Shown: piece by piece, positions 48,950 through 60,100 of the stretch
How the letters are laid out: every line of letters starts with the position of its first letter
Numbering within the stretch: position 1 is the first letter of the stretch
Assembly: GCA_951217055.1 (NCBI GenBank)
Contig: OX578281.1
Span: forward strand, 12,928,447-12,992,446
DNA length: 64,000 bases
Origin: Gerris lacustris
Taxonomy: Eukaryota; Arthropoda; Insecta; Hemiptera; Gerridae
Direction: 5' to 3'
The notes under the pieces: generated by a model
The model's database searches: none
What the model was told of the DNA's origin: nothing
The model's input: the letters and a program-made list of their open reading frames with translations, nothing else
Translations under genes and position numbers: made by a program

Positions 48950-50250
48950 TATAAACACAGGAAAAAATGCTTTTTAATTAAAAATAGAGATTTTACTATT
49001 TCTGATCCGATTTCAGCTGTTTATAAATACAAATGTTCATTGGTTAAGATTAAAATGCACGCTCAGCTCAATAATGCAAGCAGACAACTGCATTGCACAC
49101 CTAGCAGTATATTACCTAACAGAATTGTAATTTATATGAAGTTTTAATGTTTTTTCAGGCACATCTATGCCTCGGAGTGGGGCGAAATATAGCCATTATT
49201 CAGAATTAGCACAAATTGTCTTTTTTATTAGTCCAACGACCCACACTTTGCACTCTAAAATAAGTTTAACTTTCATTACCTAGAATAAAAGAAGTTTATA
49301 AATTTATAAAGCTTCCAATCTCAGAAGCTTTATCTTTATTCTATTAAACTAACCTTTTTAACTTCTGGAAGAAAGCATATGACTTTTATAGTGTTATTAT
49401 AACTCACTCCATTTCCCCCTGAATCAGTAAAATGTCCATTCTGAATTATATATTCAGATTATTAATAACTTCTAATATTATTTCTTTTATTACAAAAAGA
49501 GGGAAATTAGAAATATTTTACAAAATAGTATAAGTAACAACTCCTTAAGATTTTTTTGTTTTTGTCATTTAGTTCTTCATGGTAACAATAAAGAATTAAT
49601 CAGTACATTCATAAACTGATTTTTAATTTTTTGTTTTAATTTACCAAGAATATAATTTATTTTAATCAAATTAGAAAAAAACAAAATACAGTGATGAATT
49701 AGTAGACAAATTTATAGATTAAATAAATTGAAAATAATATGTCTATAAACTACATATTTATCTTTTATAAAAAATATATAATTTATTTAATATACTTTGG
49801 TTCATATAAACATTTTTATTTTATTTTATTTTTTTTTTTTAGTAATTTTTAATTATATTTAAATTGTGATCAAAATATGGTACATTGGTAACTTAATAAT
49901 TTAATGATAAATATATAATAAAAAAAGGAAAATATTATTTACAAGACAAAAAATTATTAAGGTAAGGAGTTTTTATAAGGAATTATTATTATAGTATCTG
50001 TTTATTAGATTGTGTCAGTTTCATTTTTTTTAGAATTATATTTTTATCTTTTATTTTATTTTATTTATTTATTTTTTTTTTTTTAAAATGGCTAAACAGG
50101 AAAAAAAGTAATATTTATATGAATATATTAAAATATGAATAAGAGAAAAAGAGAGTAAATAATAATTATCATAAAAAAAGTAATAATAGGCCAGTACATT
50201 TTGAAACTTTAATGATATATTGTGTACTTTAATTGTATTGTGTAATACAT
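48950..50250. other. A+T-rich spacer with a decayed hammerhead-like hairpin
   Basis: Around 49,155-49,195 ATGCCTCGGAGTGGGGCGAA, ATATAGCC matches the stem II and GAAATATAGC part of the motif at 3308-3334, but CTGANGA is lost. The rest is A/T-rich without a gene. Confidence 0.35.
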
Positions 50251-50251
50251 A

Positions 50252-50768
50252 GTCTGTCCATAAAATACGTATAAAAAATTCATACATTTTTTATTTTACA
50301 TTTAATCATTTAAAACAATTTTGTCTCCCTCAAAGTACTCCCCCCTGATTAAACGCAACTGGCCCAATGCCGTTTCCATTATTGGAATCATCTTTCAAAG
50401 TCCTCTACTAGCTAAGGCTCTTTAGCTACCTCGTCATCACTGCTTTTATGCCATCCAAGCCCCCCAAAATGGCGCCCCTGAAGAAAATTTAATAATAGAG
50501 CTAAGCGCCAAAAACTCGCGCAAAACCAACGGCGTGTGTTTTTCATTGTTCATTTTTTTTGTTTTCCATGCCGACATGACACTTAGAAAGGGGTTGGATC
50601 AACAGTCTGTAGAGAATGAGTGACGACACCTGCGGTGCCCTCCACCTAGCTCAGGCTTGCTTTGGTTGTTGGGGGGGGGGGGGGGGGGGGGGGGAGGAGA
50701 GCTCACTGTCTAGTCTCCTCACTTCCTACATAACTCTATAATATTTTATACGTATTTATGGGACAGAG
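50252..50768 (-). pseudogene. second mariner-like element, truncated
   Basis: Ends GTCTGTCCATAAAATACG and, from the right, CTCTGTCCCATAAATACG are inverted and flanked by TA (50,250-50,251 and 50,769-50,770). On the minus strand the C-terminal end of a mariner-type transposase is readable: GQLRLIRGEYFEGDKIVLND followed by TAA. Upstream parts are missing or scrambled, and the G tract at 50,671 lies within the element. At 517 bp it is a deletion derivative. Confidence 0.72.
50671..50694 (+). repeat. poly-G tract, 24 bp
   Basis: An uninterrupted run of 24 G in A+T-rich DNA. Such a run could fold as a G-quadruplex, or its length may be uncertain from sequencing. Confidence 0.9.
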
Positions 50769-50937
50769 TAGTATACATATTTATACAATATATATAATTA
50801 CATTTAAATGGAACAATATTTAGTTAACGTTGAAATAGGAAGGGAAAAAATGAAATACATTGAGATAACCAAACCTAACTTAAGATCCTCTATTCGGGAT
50901 CTCAAATTTTTCTCTAATGTGTGATAAAGACTTATCA

Positions 50938-51220
50938 CGAAAGACGTGTAGTTCAATAACCAAACATCATCTTCACACAAAAAAATTGTAATTGAAACAA
51001 TTGACCTGTTTCGTCTGTTCTAAAGCAGCCTTCTTCAGATAATCTAGAGGTTTCTGGATCAACTTGCAAAGTACATGCGGTAGTTCCCTTGTACTTTCAA
51101 AGTCGATCCAGTAACCTCTAGATTATCTGAAGAAGGCTGCTTCAGAACAGACGAAACAGGTAAATTGTTCATTACAATTTTTTTGTGTGAAGATGTTGTT
51201 TGGTTATTGAATTCTCTTTC
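50938..51220. mobile_element. foldback repeat with hammerhead-like cores in both arms
   Basis: Arms of about 130 bp mirror each other around position 51,085: TTCAATAACCAAACATCATC returns as the complement of GATGTTGTTTGGTTATTGAA. In the right arm (plus) CTGAAGA (51,127-51,133), a weak stem II and GAAAC (51,153-51,157) follow; the left arm (minus) has CTGAAGA (51,038-51,032) and GAAA (51,012-51,009). This head-to-head arrangement resembles that at 33,195-34,600 and 59,395-60,690. It holds no coding sequence. Confidence 0.6.
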
Positions 51221-51224
51221 ATGG

Positions 51225-53340
51225 TGAAAAACCTAACTTATCATCTTGTACTATTTATTATTTAATTATCACGATCATCACCTTTTACACATGTACTTTT
51301 TTATTAAAAGTATTACATATTAAAACAATAATTCAAAATATTTTAATATTCAAATATTTCAACAACTGATTTATATGAAGTTGAAGATTTGAGACCCATA
51401 TCAAGAATAACACTTCAATATTCACCTAAAATTAAGATTAATTATCAACCTTGCAAAATAAATTCTATTTAGGAATGTCAATGTTCAAATAATTTGGTGA
51501 TAAGAGTTTTTCTTACTCACGGACGCTGTTAAGGATGTTTTACTTTATACTCTTGATTTAAAAATAAAATTATTAAACAATAAAAAAAAATATATATATA
51601 TATTAGTGGTAATGAAAAAAAGAAATAACTCCAGGTGTCCATAATTTAAAGAATAATTGATCTCTAAAATCATTGATAAATTGGACCATGTATCTATTAG
51701 GTCTTTAATTAATGAATAAATACATTTTTCAAGAACCTATTAATATTTGCTAAAGTATACTTAAATGATAGAAGATCTATAAAATTAAATTTCATGTAAA
51801 ATAAAAAGGAAAAAAAAAGAATTTAAAAAAAGTTTTAGCACTGGCCTAAATATTAATACATCATTAAATGATTTTTTTTTAAATTAATTAATGATAACCA
51901 ATGACTCATTAAGATACAGAAAATAAATTGATTAATACATTGTCAAATTAATTTAAAATACAAATATATATATATACTTTTGGTTATATATTACAAAAAG
52001 TAAGGTAAAGAAAATTTTGGAATGATTCATGAGAAATATATATATTATATTTTTTCCTAAATAAAAAATATAATTTTTTTTTCTTCGGGTCATTTTAATT
52101 CAATAAAAAATATATTCTTATGAAAAATATAATAAAACCAACTAAAGACTACTAAAAAATAAAATTAATAGTCAGAAAAAAACAACACTAAGACAATTAA
52201 GCCTTAATTTAAATAAAAACATGTATCTTTGAAAGTTGACCAAATAAAATTTAAATTTCATTTACTATACTTCAAAATATAAACTAATTGATTTATAAGA
52301 GAGATGGAATAAATAATATTATTTTTAATTTGGAAATAATATTATTTTTAATTAAGAAGTTTTCGGTGTTCCAAGAGCCAATAAGCAAAAAAAATTGAAT
52401 TGACATTTCGATTTTTGCTTCCTTTTTTCCCTTTCTCGGAAGAATTTGGTGCCCCTACAAAATCGGTGCCCTAGGCAGATGCCCAGTCTGCCCATTTCTA
52501 GATCAAGGTCTGATTGCCATTGATATTTGTAAGGAACTGACGTTTAAACCATAATTGAATATCACTAAAGCAATATACGCATCGATTTCGCATCAATTCT
52601 AAAGCAATAAATTAATATCGATTTCACTCTTAGAATCTTAATTTTCTGAATTGTTTGTAACAGTGTTGAAAACTATTCAGAAGAAATTAATTATTATTCA
52701 ATTAAAAACAAAAAATTGTTTAAATGATAAATCACTAATTATATTATAAAATAGATATTCCCCATTTATTTATCATGCTTTTTAATAAGATTTAAAATTT
52801 CAATAAAAATAAAAAAACGTCCTAATTTTGGTCAAATCAATCAAAGAGAATAATAAAAAATAAAAAATATTGAACCACATCAACTTTTCAAATTATATAA
52901 CACTTGACATTATATTTAGTTATTTAAAAAAATAGGATTGTATTATTAAAATAAACGATACCCACTATGTGCTTAAAAAATATCCAAAGTCAAGTGTGTT
53001 CATAAAATTGATTTTTTTAAAAAAATCTTTATACAATAATACAAACATTAGAAATTAGGCAATTATTTTCTTCTTTTTTTATACAAAAATGTTATAAACA
53101 ATTTTATTTTTTAAAAAAAGAGGAAGAAAGCGTAGTGTTTTAGGTTTCTCAATTGATAAATCAGTTCAATGATTTATTTTCAATTTCTTTTTTTTTTACA
53201 CAAATTTTAAATGCCCATAGAAAGCTCATAGAGATAGAGAGAGGTTTCTTTGAGATTAAGAAGATTTCGTATGAAAATACTAAATTGGAAAAAAATAAGC
53301 TACGACGCTCGTGTTTCCCGTGTTACAAAACGTGTTGAGA
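51225..53340. other. A+T-rich spacer, no gene seen
   Basis: Very A/T-rich. A fragment around 52,440-52,500 (GTGCCCCTACAAAATCGGTG, CCCTAGGCAGATGCCC) looks like a dispersed-repeat piece. The 61-codon plus frame at 53,153-53,338 is lysine/phenylalanine-rich and not convincing. Confidence 0.45.
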
Positions 53341-53342
53341 TT

Positions 53343-53468
53343 GACTTAATGCTCAAGGATCGTCGATGAATGGATTTACATCTTCAGTTGATTGCTTGAT
53401 ATGAGGATGGCATCGAATCAGTAGGCCAGTCCCCGTCTCCACTGACGATCCTTCGTCTGGACCTCATG
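53343..53468 (-). CDS. possible terminal coding exon of an unidentified gene
   Basis: On the minus strand a pyrimidine-containing acceptor (AATTAATTTTCAG) leads into a stretch of balanced composition. One frame reads GPDEGSSVETGTGLLIRCHP, HIKQSTEDVNPFIDDP and stops at TGA; it needs an acceptor a few bases downstream, at ATGAG. Another frame from the stronger acceptor reads MRSRRRIVSGDGDWPTD and SMPSSYQAIN before a stop. Both are plausible C-termini, so the phase is open. I recognise no family. The sharp composition contrast with flanking A+T-rich DNA is the main support. Confidence 0.35.
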
Positions 53469-53469
53469 C

Positions 53470-54590
53470 CTGAAAATTAATTATTCTTCGGTGCAATAAC
53501 ATATAATAAACAAGAAAAAAATAAAATCAGAGGATACCACAAACAACAATATTTCAGCGACTTTTATCAATTAGGAACTGCTTAACTATATTGTAGGAAA
53601 CAAAACAGGATTGACTGAGGAGAAAACTTATCACTTTATCAGTGGGTGGAACAAAATAACAAACGTCACTGAAAGTCAGTGCACTAGACATCAGAAAACC
53701 CCTCAGCTTAAAAACTTATAACAATTCAGACTACCATAAAAATCTTAAAACTCAATTTTTTAAAATAATAAAATATTAATATGCTGTGTTCTGCCACTCC
53801 CTCCATGTCCTATTTCATAAAATTTAATGATTTTATGCTTTTAAAACCTTTTTATTATCCAATTTATTTCATTTTTCACCCGTTTTTTTAAATCAGCCAA
53901 CATTGTTTTGATTTTTTACATGTATTTAAGGTATCAATTTAGCAAAAATTTTAATTTAAATAATCTTCCACATGCGCTCGAACATACATTTATTTACAAA
54001 TATATCTTCAAAATTACTTATCAGATTTTGATGGTTTGTCAAAAGTAGCCCCAGATTAATAGGAAGAGAGTTAATTGGAAAATTAATGTGGAAGAGAAAC
54101 AAATGGGCACATAAGGTTGAAACTTATATGGGCCCAACAATGGGCTAATTATGACCTACCGTATCAATTTCAATAAAATCAGACAAGTAGTTTTTAAGAT
54201 ATGCTGGTTCACAAAAATTGAGCGACAGACAGACACAGATTCAAAAATGTTCCCTGATGTCTGAAAAAGATTTCTGTCTAGGAATTTTTAAAATGGATAC
54301 ATAAAATATTTTAGTTCTTCGGAAGGATCACATAGCTTCCGTTACCTTCGGTAAGCTTGGAAGCAAAATAGATAGAGAACGGGTGAATTTGACTATTTAC
54401 TATCATTCTGACCCCTTCTTATAATAGTCTTATGTGTTTACAAATAAGGCCAATGACAGGACATGGCCTCATGTATCAATCGGAAGAAAGGGAGACATAG
54501 ACATAGATACTACTTAATAAAACCACAATTGGCATAAACATACAATTGAATAGGTTTATCCTTTAGATTAAATTAACTAGTATACTGTAA
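53470..54590. other. spacer with dispersed-repeat remnant, no gene seen
   Basis: Around 54,110-54,260 the phrase ATGGGCCCAACAATGGGC, then GAGCGACAGACAGACAC, belongs to the same broad class of decayed repeats as 39,725. Nothing else can be supported. Confidence 0.4.
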
Positions 54591-54605
54591 ACTAAAGGTC
54601 ATTAC

Positions 54606-55979
54606 TAGAGTTCGGATCTATATGCACTTAAAAACCTTAATATATGCATTTGAAAATTGCAAAATATGCACATTAAATATGCAACTTATTCCCAAAAATA
54701 TGCGCTTATCCCAAATATATGCACTCAAATATGTGCTTATCCCAAATATATGCACTCAAATATGCACTTATTCCTAATATATAAAGTCCAATAGGCAGCT
54801 ATATATATACTGAATAATGCTATGTAAGGTGCATTTCGAGGGTTTAAAATGCCCAAAAACCTGGTATTTGAAGATTAGGCTGGGAAATACTCAAGAATAA
54901 CCACCAAAAATAGAGTTATTGACTATATTTTTAAAGCAATTAAAATTTACAATTAATTTTTTTATAAATTATTTAAATTTACGAAAATGAACTTTTCTAA
55001 ATTTGTAATCTTAAAATTTCGTCTGCGGTCGGAAAGAACCATTTTGAAATGTGAAAACGTTCTCTCAACGTCGCACGACACTACTGGAACATATTTTAGG
55101 GCAGCGACGTCAGCTGGGGTCAGATTTTCTATTTCGTCTCTACACTACACCGCCCCTTCCAGGATTCGGGTGACATTCTCCACAGTGGTCCAGCCCGGAT
55201 TACGGTGGATAACAGCGTCAATTTTTTGTCGAAGTCTTTCCCCAATCCATACTCCTTTCCTTAAGTTCCTCGAGGAGAGCTACAGCTTTCGTCAGCTCTA
55301 AACCGCGAGTCTCCAGTTTTTCAATTATATTTGGAAAGACCCCGAAATGAGCTTTAATAAATGCAATAGGTTGTTAAGGGCACTCTTTGCTTTTGGGATG
55401 GCCAAATTTGCCGAATCTTCGAAGCCCTCTATGACCTTAATGTACCCCTCTAATGCACGTGTTGTGCATTCATTTGGGTATCGAAGCCATTTTAACCTGA
55501 TAATAAGGGCGGCACTCTATGAATCGTCAGCGGTAGGTAGCTTTGTCCGGGATTAAGTCGAAAAACAAGAAAACAAGCCTGCTTTGGGTACCAACCAGTA
55601 GGGACTGGTAAACCCCCTGGCCTACCAGAAGCTTATATAAAACAGGGGGTTTACTTGCACCGTTAGACAGTGAATGTCTTCTAATCCTTAAAAGGTTTTG
55701 GTACCTAAATAATATAAGTTTGAATAGAAAAATCATATAAAATATGCACTTTAGTGGAAATTTCTCTCAAAAAGGAGAATATTTATGCGAAAATATGCAA
55801 TAATATGCACTTATGCCAGAAATATGCAATTATATGCAATAATGCCCGAAATATGCAAAATATGCATTTTTAAATTTGAATTTAAAGTGGCCTAGTGCCT
55901 TCCAAACATCATAATTCGTAAAGAAAATCACTTGGGGCAATAAAAAAAAGATATGCAAATATGCAAAATCCGAACTCTA
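54606..55979 (-). pseudogene. hAT element with broken transposase, 8-bp duplication intact
   Basis: TAGAGTTCGGAT at 54,606 and its inverse ATCCGAACTCTA at 55,979 are flanked by an exact 8-bp duplication GTCATTAC (54,598-54,605 and 55,980-55,987). On the minus strand the tail of a hAT transposase reads LTPADVAALKYVPVVSCDVE, RTFSHFKMVLSDRRRNFK, ITNLEKF and stops at 54,962: this is the hAT dimerisation region. Upstream pieces (ECTTRALEGYIKVIEGF) carry stops and a frameshift, and the catalytic core is gone. Both ends are full of TATGCA words (ATATGCACTTAT, AATATGCAATAAT), probably subterminal transposase-binding sites. Confidence 0.92.
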
Positions 55980-55987
55980 GTCATTAC

Positions 55988-56199
55988 TGATGAATAATAG
56001 AATTGTCATTATCTATAAGCCCACAATAACATAACACAAGGATTAGCATTTTGTCACACTTCAGTGATATAATTGCTACAATTCAAATAAGTTAATAAAT
56101 CTTCAAAAAAAAAAAGACAAGAGATTGGGAATTTCAAACAAATTCTTGTTGTTATTAATGGTATCCACTGCATAAACAAATAAAGTAAAAATAGTGATA
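55988..56199. other. A+T-rich spacer, no gene seen
   Basis: Short A+T-rich spacer between two DNA transposons. Confidence 0.5.
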
Positions 56200-56992
56200 C
56201 AGTAGAGTTTCGCTAATCCGGGTTTAACGGGACCGAACCCAGTCCGGATTACCGAAAGTCCGGATTAAACGGAATCAGTTTTAATGTGTCTGTAGAACAA
56301 GCTTTAGTAGAGTAAAACTATTAAAATCGAGGTTTTTATCGTAAAAATTACTTCTATTAGTCTCCAAAACATGCTTGTACAACGTAGGTCCACTATTTAA
56401 GTTAAGAGCTGTTCTGTCACCAGTCATGTCAAATATCAAATGAATTAAAATAAAATGGCAATCTATTAAGCAGGTGGCAGGTATAGAAGGGACTTCCTGA
56501 AAAACAGGCTGAGTTCCGATATGAAATTGGAGGAGCAATAATCATTTCACAAAAAGTTGAGACATTAGACATTGTTGGCTTGGCAAAATTTCATGGAACT
56601 GGGTTGAGCCGCCGCTACATGTTTCTTAAAACCCTTCCCTATCTAAGTCACATATAATTGTACTTCCTGGAATACACTTCCTTTATATCTTCCGCCCTAC
56701 ATTTCTATGTAACTGAAACAGATTTATCGATGTTCTTACTTATTCTTAAATCTGTTAATTTTTAACAAAATACCGGGTATTCCTCGTGTTAGACTGTTTG
56801 AATATACACCTCTATAAACTATACTAGGAACAATTTTATACATTTTAATAGACAATAAAAGGAGAAACTCCAATTATCTTAACAATTAATAAATCTTAAC
56901 AGGCCCTGGTTCCAATTTGTACATAGTTTTTGGCCCGTCCGGATTATACGGATGTCCGGACTAGCGGGGTCCGGATAAACGAGACTCTACTG
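56200..56992. mobile_element. pogo/Tigger-like element, 793 bp
   Basis: CAGTAGAGTTTCGCTAATCC at the left and, inverted from the right, CAGTAGAGTCTCGTTTATCC are flanked by TA on both sides. CAGT...TCCGG ends with repeated TCCGGAT/TCCGGAC subterminal words are typical of pogo-like elements. An 85-codon minus frame (56,538 to 56,281) has no recognisable motif, and no DDE signature was found, so the element is treated as non-autonomous or decayed. Confidence 0.85.
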
Positions 56993-57327
56993 TACATACA
57001 TAATTATAATTAGAACATACAAATAAATAAATAATAAATACAAATACAAATAACAAATTCTAATGTTAAGTAAAAGGAAGTAATTTTTTAAAAAAAGGGA
57101 AACTACATTAATTAAAATAATAAACATAAAAACTACTATCAATACAACGAACCACTCCTAAGAAGAAAAACCACTCTTAATAAAAAAAAAGAAATATATA
57201 AATATTTTACAAAATTATAGGATAGATTAAAATAGGATTTTTTTTCATGCATATGATTAAAACAATATTAACATCTTTAAATGCGAATTTTAATTCATTT
57301 ATACATGAAATCACACATTTTTAAATA

Positions 57328-57670
57328 CAGTTGAGTCTCTGTAATCTGACACTCCGCCAGTCCGGCACATCCATTAATCCGACACTGAGGCTTGCCCTCC
57401 TATCTTGGTATGTGTAAGTTAACATAACTAAAAGAGTGGGCAACTGGGAAACACAGGGACTCTAGTGTAAACAAAAACAAACCATCAGCGGTTGTTGGTT
57501 CGTTAAGTGTCTACACTCATATCTTGCATAATTAACGCTAGTTTTATTGTGTCCTGTTTCCTTTTTAATAATTTAATAACTATTTATTATCAAACATCCA
57601 TTAATCCGACCATTCTCTGTAATCCGACACGGCATGGCTCCATATGTGTCACATAAGAGAGACTCAAATG
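57328..57670. mobile_element. short pogo-like MITE, 343 bp
   Basis: CAGTTGAGTCTCTGTAATC at the left and, from the right, CATTTGAGTCTCTCTTATG are flanked by TA. Internal AATCCGACAC words (57,376; 57,629) echo the TCCGGAT words of the element at 56,200-56,992. No coding capacity. Confidence 0.75.
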
Positions 57671-57930
57671 TATTTAAAAAAAAACATAAATTAGTTATTT
57701 TGGAGCTATCAGTTTAAAATTTGTTAGTTGCGTCAAAATAAAGTTAGTTTTAATCAAATACAAATTAATATTGATTTCCTAAATGAATATACAAAATAAA
57801 GAGCGTAAATGTATTGCATTTTGTTTTAAAAACTAATTCTATTTATATTTTTTATCAGAAATATATATTAACAAATAAAATAAATAATGATTTTTTATTT
57901 TAATTAATAATTTATACCTTTATTCTAGAG

Positions 57931-58839
57931 CAGCGATTCTCAACCTGTGGTATGCGTACCCCTTAGGGGTACGTGAAAATATTTAAGGGGTACGCGGTGA
58001 ACTAAAAAAAGTATTTTATCTCCAGTAGGGAAAAAAGTTATGATTTTGAATTAGTTAAGAGGGACTAAAACAGGTCTTTTCGTCCCTGAACTCAAAAAGT
58101 AGGGCAAAAAAGTAAAGATTGCAACTTAATTATTTTATGAATAGTAGAAAATGAATGGCTAATGTAATGAAGTTGTTGAAATCAGGTTGGCGGCACTGCG
58201 CTTTTTTGACCATGTTTATCTTTGTTTATAACCTGCATCTAAATAACCTTTTATTTGAGTTTAATTCCAATTCTTATTTGTTTTTAATATTGAATCTCTT
58301 ATATCTGCTATTAAAAGTGCTAATAATTATTGTTATTTATTAAAATAATAAATAAAAACTGTGCAATGGACGAAAATGTGTATTTTCTTCCTAGTGGAGA
58401 TAAAATATTGTATGTACCTTGTGAGTAAAGTGCCATTATTCCCCTCGCGATAATTATTATTAAAAAGTCTAATTCCCTCGGCTTCGCCTTGGGATTTAGG
58501 GACCATGGTTCCTTCGGCTTCGCCTCAAGAACCAACTTTTTCGCTCAGGGAATAATGGCTTACTTTACTCCCTAGGTGCATAAATAACTATTTTTTACTT
58601 TTCTGTCTAATAAAGAAAAAACATTTAATTAAATGTCAAAAAAAAATTTGTTTGGAATTAAAATGTCCTATTTTCAGCTGTTTCTATGACGTAGCAATAT
58701 TAGCAGTAGATAAAACAATACTTCATCTAATATAGAAAGTATTTATAAAAATAAGGGGTTTTTGTTATTTGTTAGGGGGTACGCACAGTTAATTATACAA
58801 AAAAGGGGTACGCGGGTTGAAAAAGGTTGAGAACCACTG
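57931..58839. mobile_element. hAT (Charlie-type ends) non-autonomous element, 909 bp
   Basis: CAGCGATTCTCAACCTGTGG at the left and its inverse GGTTGAGAACCACTG at the right are flanked by an exact 8-bp duplication TTCTAGAG (57,923-57,930 and 58,840-58,847). CAGTGGTTCTCAACC is the widely known end of Charlie-like hAT elements. GGGGTACGC words line both subterminal regions. Its interior is occupied by family 2 copy A, a later insertion; without that the element would be about 330 bp. Confidence 0.9.
58014..58590 (+). mobile_element. family 2 mini-ORF element, copy A
   Basis: It is the inverse of copy B at 59,521-60,100 over its full length. It opens TTATCTCCAGTAGGGAAAA, and an inverted version (TTTTCTTCCTAGTGGAGATA) lies at about 58,383-58,403, bounding a core of about 390 bp. 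Beyond it lies a G+C-richer foldable extension (CCCTCGGCTTCGCCTTGGG, CCATGGTTCCTTCGGC) ending CTAGGTGCATAAATAACTA. A tiny ORF starts at 58,366 (MDENVYFLPSGDKILYVPCE) and stops after 20 codons. It sits inside the hAT element at 57,931-58,839. Confidence 0.72.
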
Positions 58840-58847
58840 TTCTAGAG

Positions 58848-59394
58848 GACTATGTTTTATATGTTTAAACTTATAATTGAAAATAATATTTTGTAAAATA
58901 TATACGTATGTAATTTCTTTACAGGCTTTGTTCCACATGTTAAAGGCCAAACCAACAAATGGAGGGAAGGGAAATAGACAGAGTTTGCCATTCATAACAT
59001 TTCATTGAGAAGACCCAAGCTTTTTTTATGCCTCGTTAACATTTAGCCCACTTCTGTGACAGTGGGCATGAAATGGAGCAGCGGATGTAAACAGGTCACT
59101 TGAGCTAAACATGCCCCTGCCACTCCCGTTGCCCGGTGGACCCCTCATTGACAGTTTTTCATGTTTAAGTCAAAGTACGGGTAATGCGAGTGGCAAGGAG
59201 TGTTTACACCCTGCTCTTCTATTCTCTTGTCTTAACTCAGTTTGCTGGGTTAGCAAATAATTAAAAAAAATTGTAAAATATTGAAAAATGTATACCTCTT
59301 TATAAGACAAACATTCCCACAGAATTTCATTTAGACATCTGCCGCCACTTAAAAAAATATTGGCATTTGAAACATCTAAAAATGCTAAATAATT
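58848..59394. other. spacer with repeat fragment, no gene seen
   Basis: A G+C-richer stretch at 59,030-59,230 has no frame of note. CAGTTTGCTGGGTTAGCAAA at about 59,238 matches the dispersed repeat at 44,580-45,240. Confidence 0.4.
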
Positions 59395-59462
59395 TTGAAA
59401 TTATTTTAACTCCGTCTGGTCTATAGGGTATTAATTGAAAACAACTACCAGGTTTTGCAATA

Positions 59463-59489
59463 TTTCGCCTCCTCTTGAGGCATCTTCTG
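59463..59489 (-). ncRNA. hammerhead ribozyme-like core, left arm
   Basis: On the minus strand CAGAAGA (59,489-59,483, one change from CTGAAGA) is followed by stem II GCCTC/GAGGC (59,481-59,477 with 59,471-59,467) and GAAA (59,466-59,463), then TATTGC. The right arm (plus, 60,591-60,617) has perfect CTGAAGA but AAAA for GAAA. The two arms complement each other's defects, implying an intact ancestral motif. Confidence 0.5.
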
Positions 59490-59520
59490 GCCTAAATAGG
59501 AGATTATTTTAATTTTATAA

Positions 59521-60100
59521 TAGTTATTTATGCACCTAAGGAGTAAAGTAAGCCATTATTCCCTGAGGGAAAAAGTTGGTTCTTGAGGCGAAGCCGAAGG
59601 AACCATGGTCCCTAAATCCCGAGGCGCAGCTGAGGGAATAACGCTAATTATCTTCCTCGGCTGTACATACAATATTTTATCTCCAGTAGGGAGAAAATAC
59701 TCATTTTCGTCCATTGCACAGTTTTTATTTATTATTTTAATAAATAACAATAATTATTAGCACTTTTAATAGCAGATATAAGAGGTTAAATATTAAAAAC
59801 AAATAAGAATTGGAATTAAACTCAAATAGAAGGTTATTTAGATGCAGGTTATAAACAAAGATAAACATGGTCGAAAAAGCAGTGTCGCCAACTTGATTTC
59901 AACAACTTCATTACATTAGCCATTCATTTTCTACTATTTATAAAATAATTAAGTTACATTCTTTACTTTTTCGCCCTACTTTACTTTTTCGCCCTACTTC
60001 TACTTTTTCCTCCCTACTTTATGAGTTCAGGGATGAAAAGTCTTACTTTAGTCCCTCTAAACTAATTCAAAATCATAACTTTTTCTCCCTACTGAAGATA
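59521..60100 (-). mobile_element. family 2 mini-ORF element, copy B
   Basis: Inverse of copy A (58,014-58,590). The tiny ORF is longer here: from the ATG at 59,714 to 59,556 on the minus strand, 52 codons, starting MDENEYFLPTGDKILYV and running on through the G+C-richer extension (VIPSAAPRDLGTMVPSAS). A longer reading from 59,750 adds 12 codons not conserved in copy A. TTAT-like bases occur at both insertion edges. It interrupts the left arm of the foldback element, whose right arm shows the uninterrupted sequence. Confidence 0.75.

Noticed and set aside
48369..48958. Minus-strand frames of 101 and 73 codons with a periodic peptide
   Set aside because: They read through the 120-bp tandem repeat; the peptide repeats because the unit length is a multiple of three.
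54987..55556. Plus-strand frames of 104 and 69 codons
   Set aside because: They are antisense to the hAT transposase remnant, whose dimerisation-region motif is on the minus strand.
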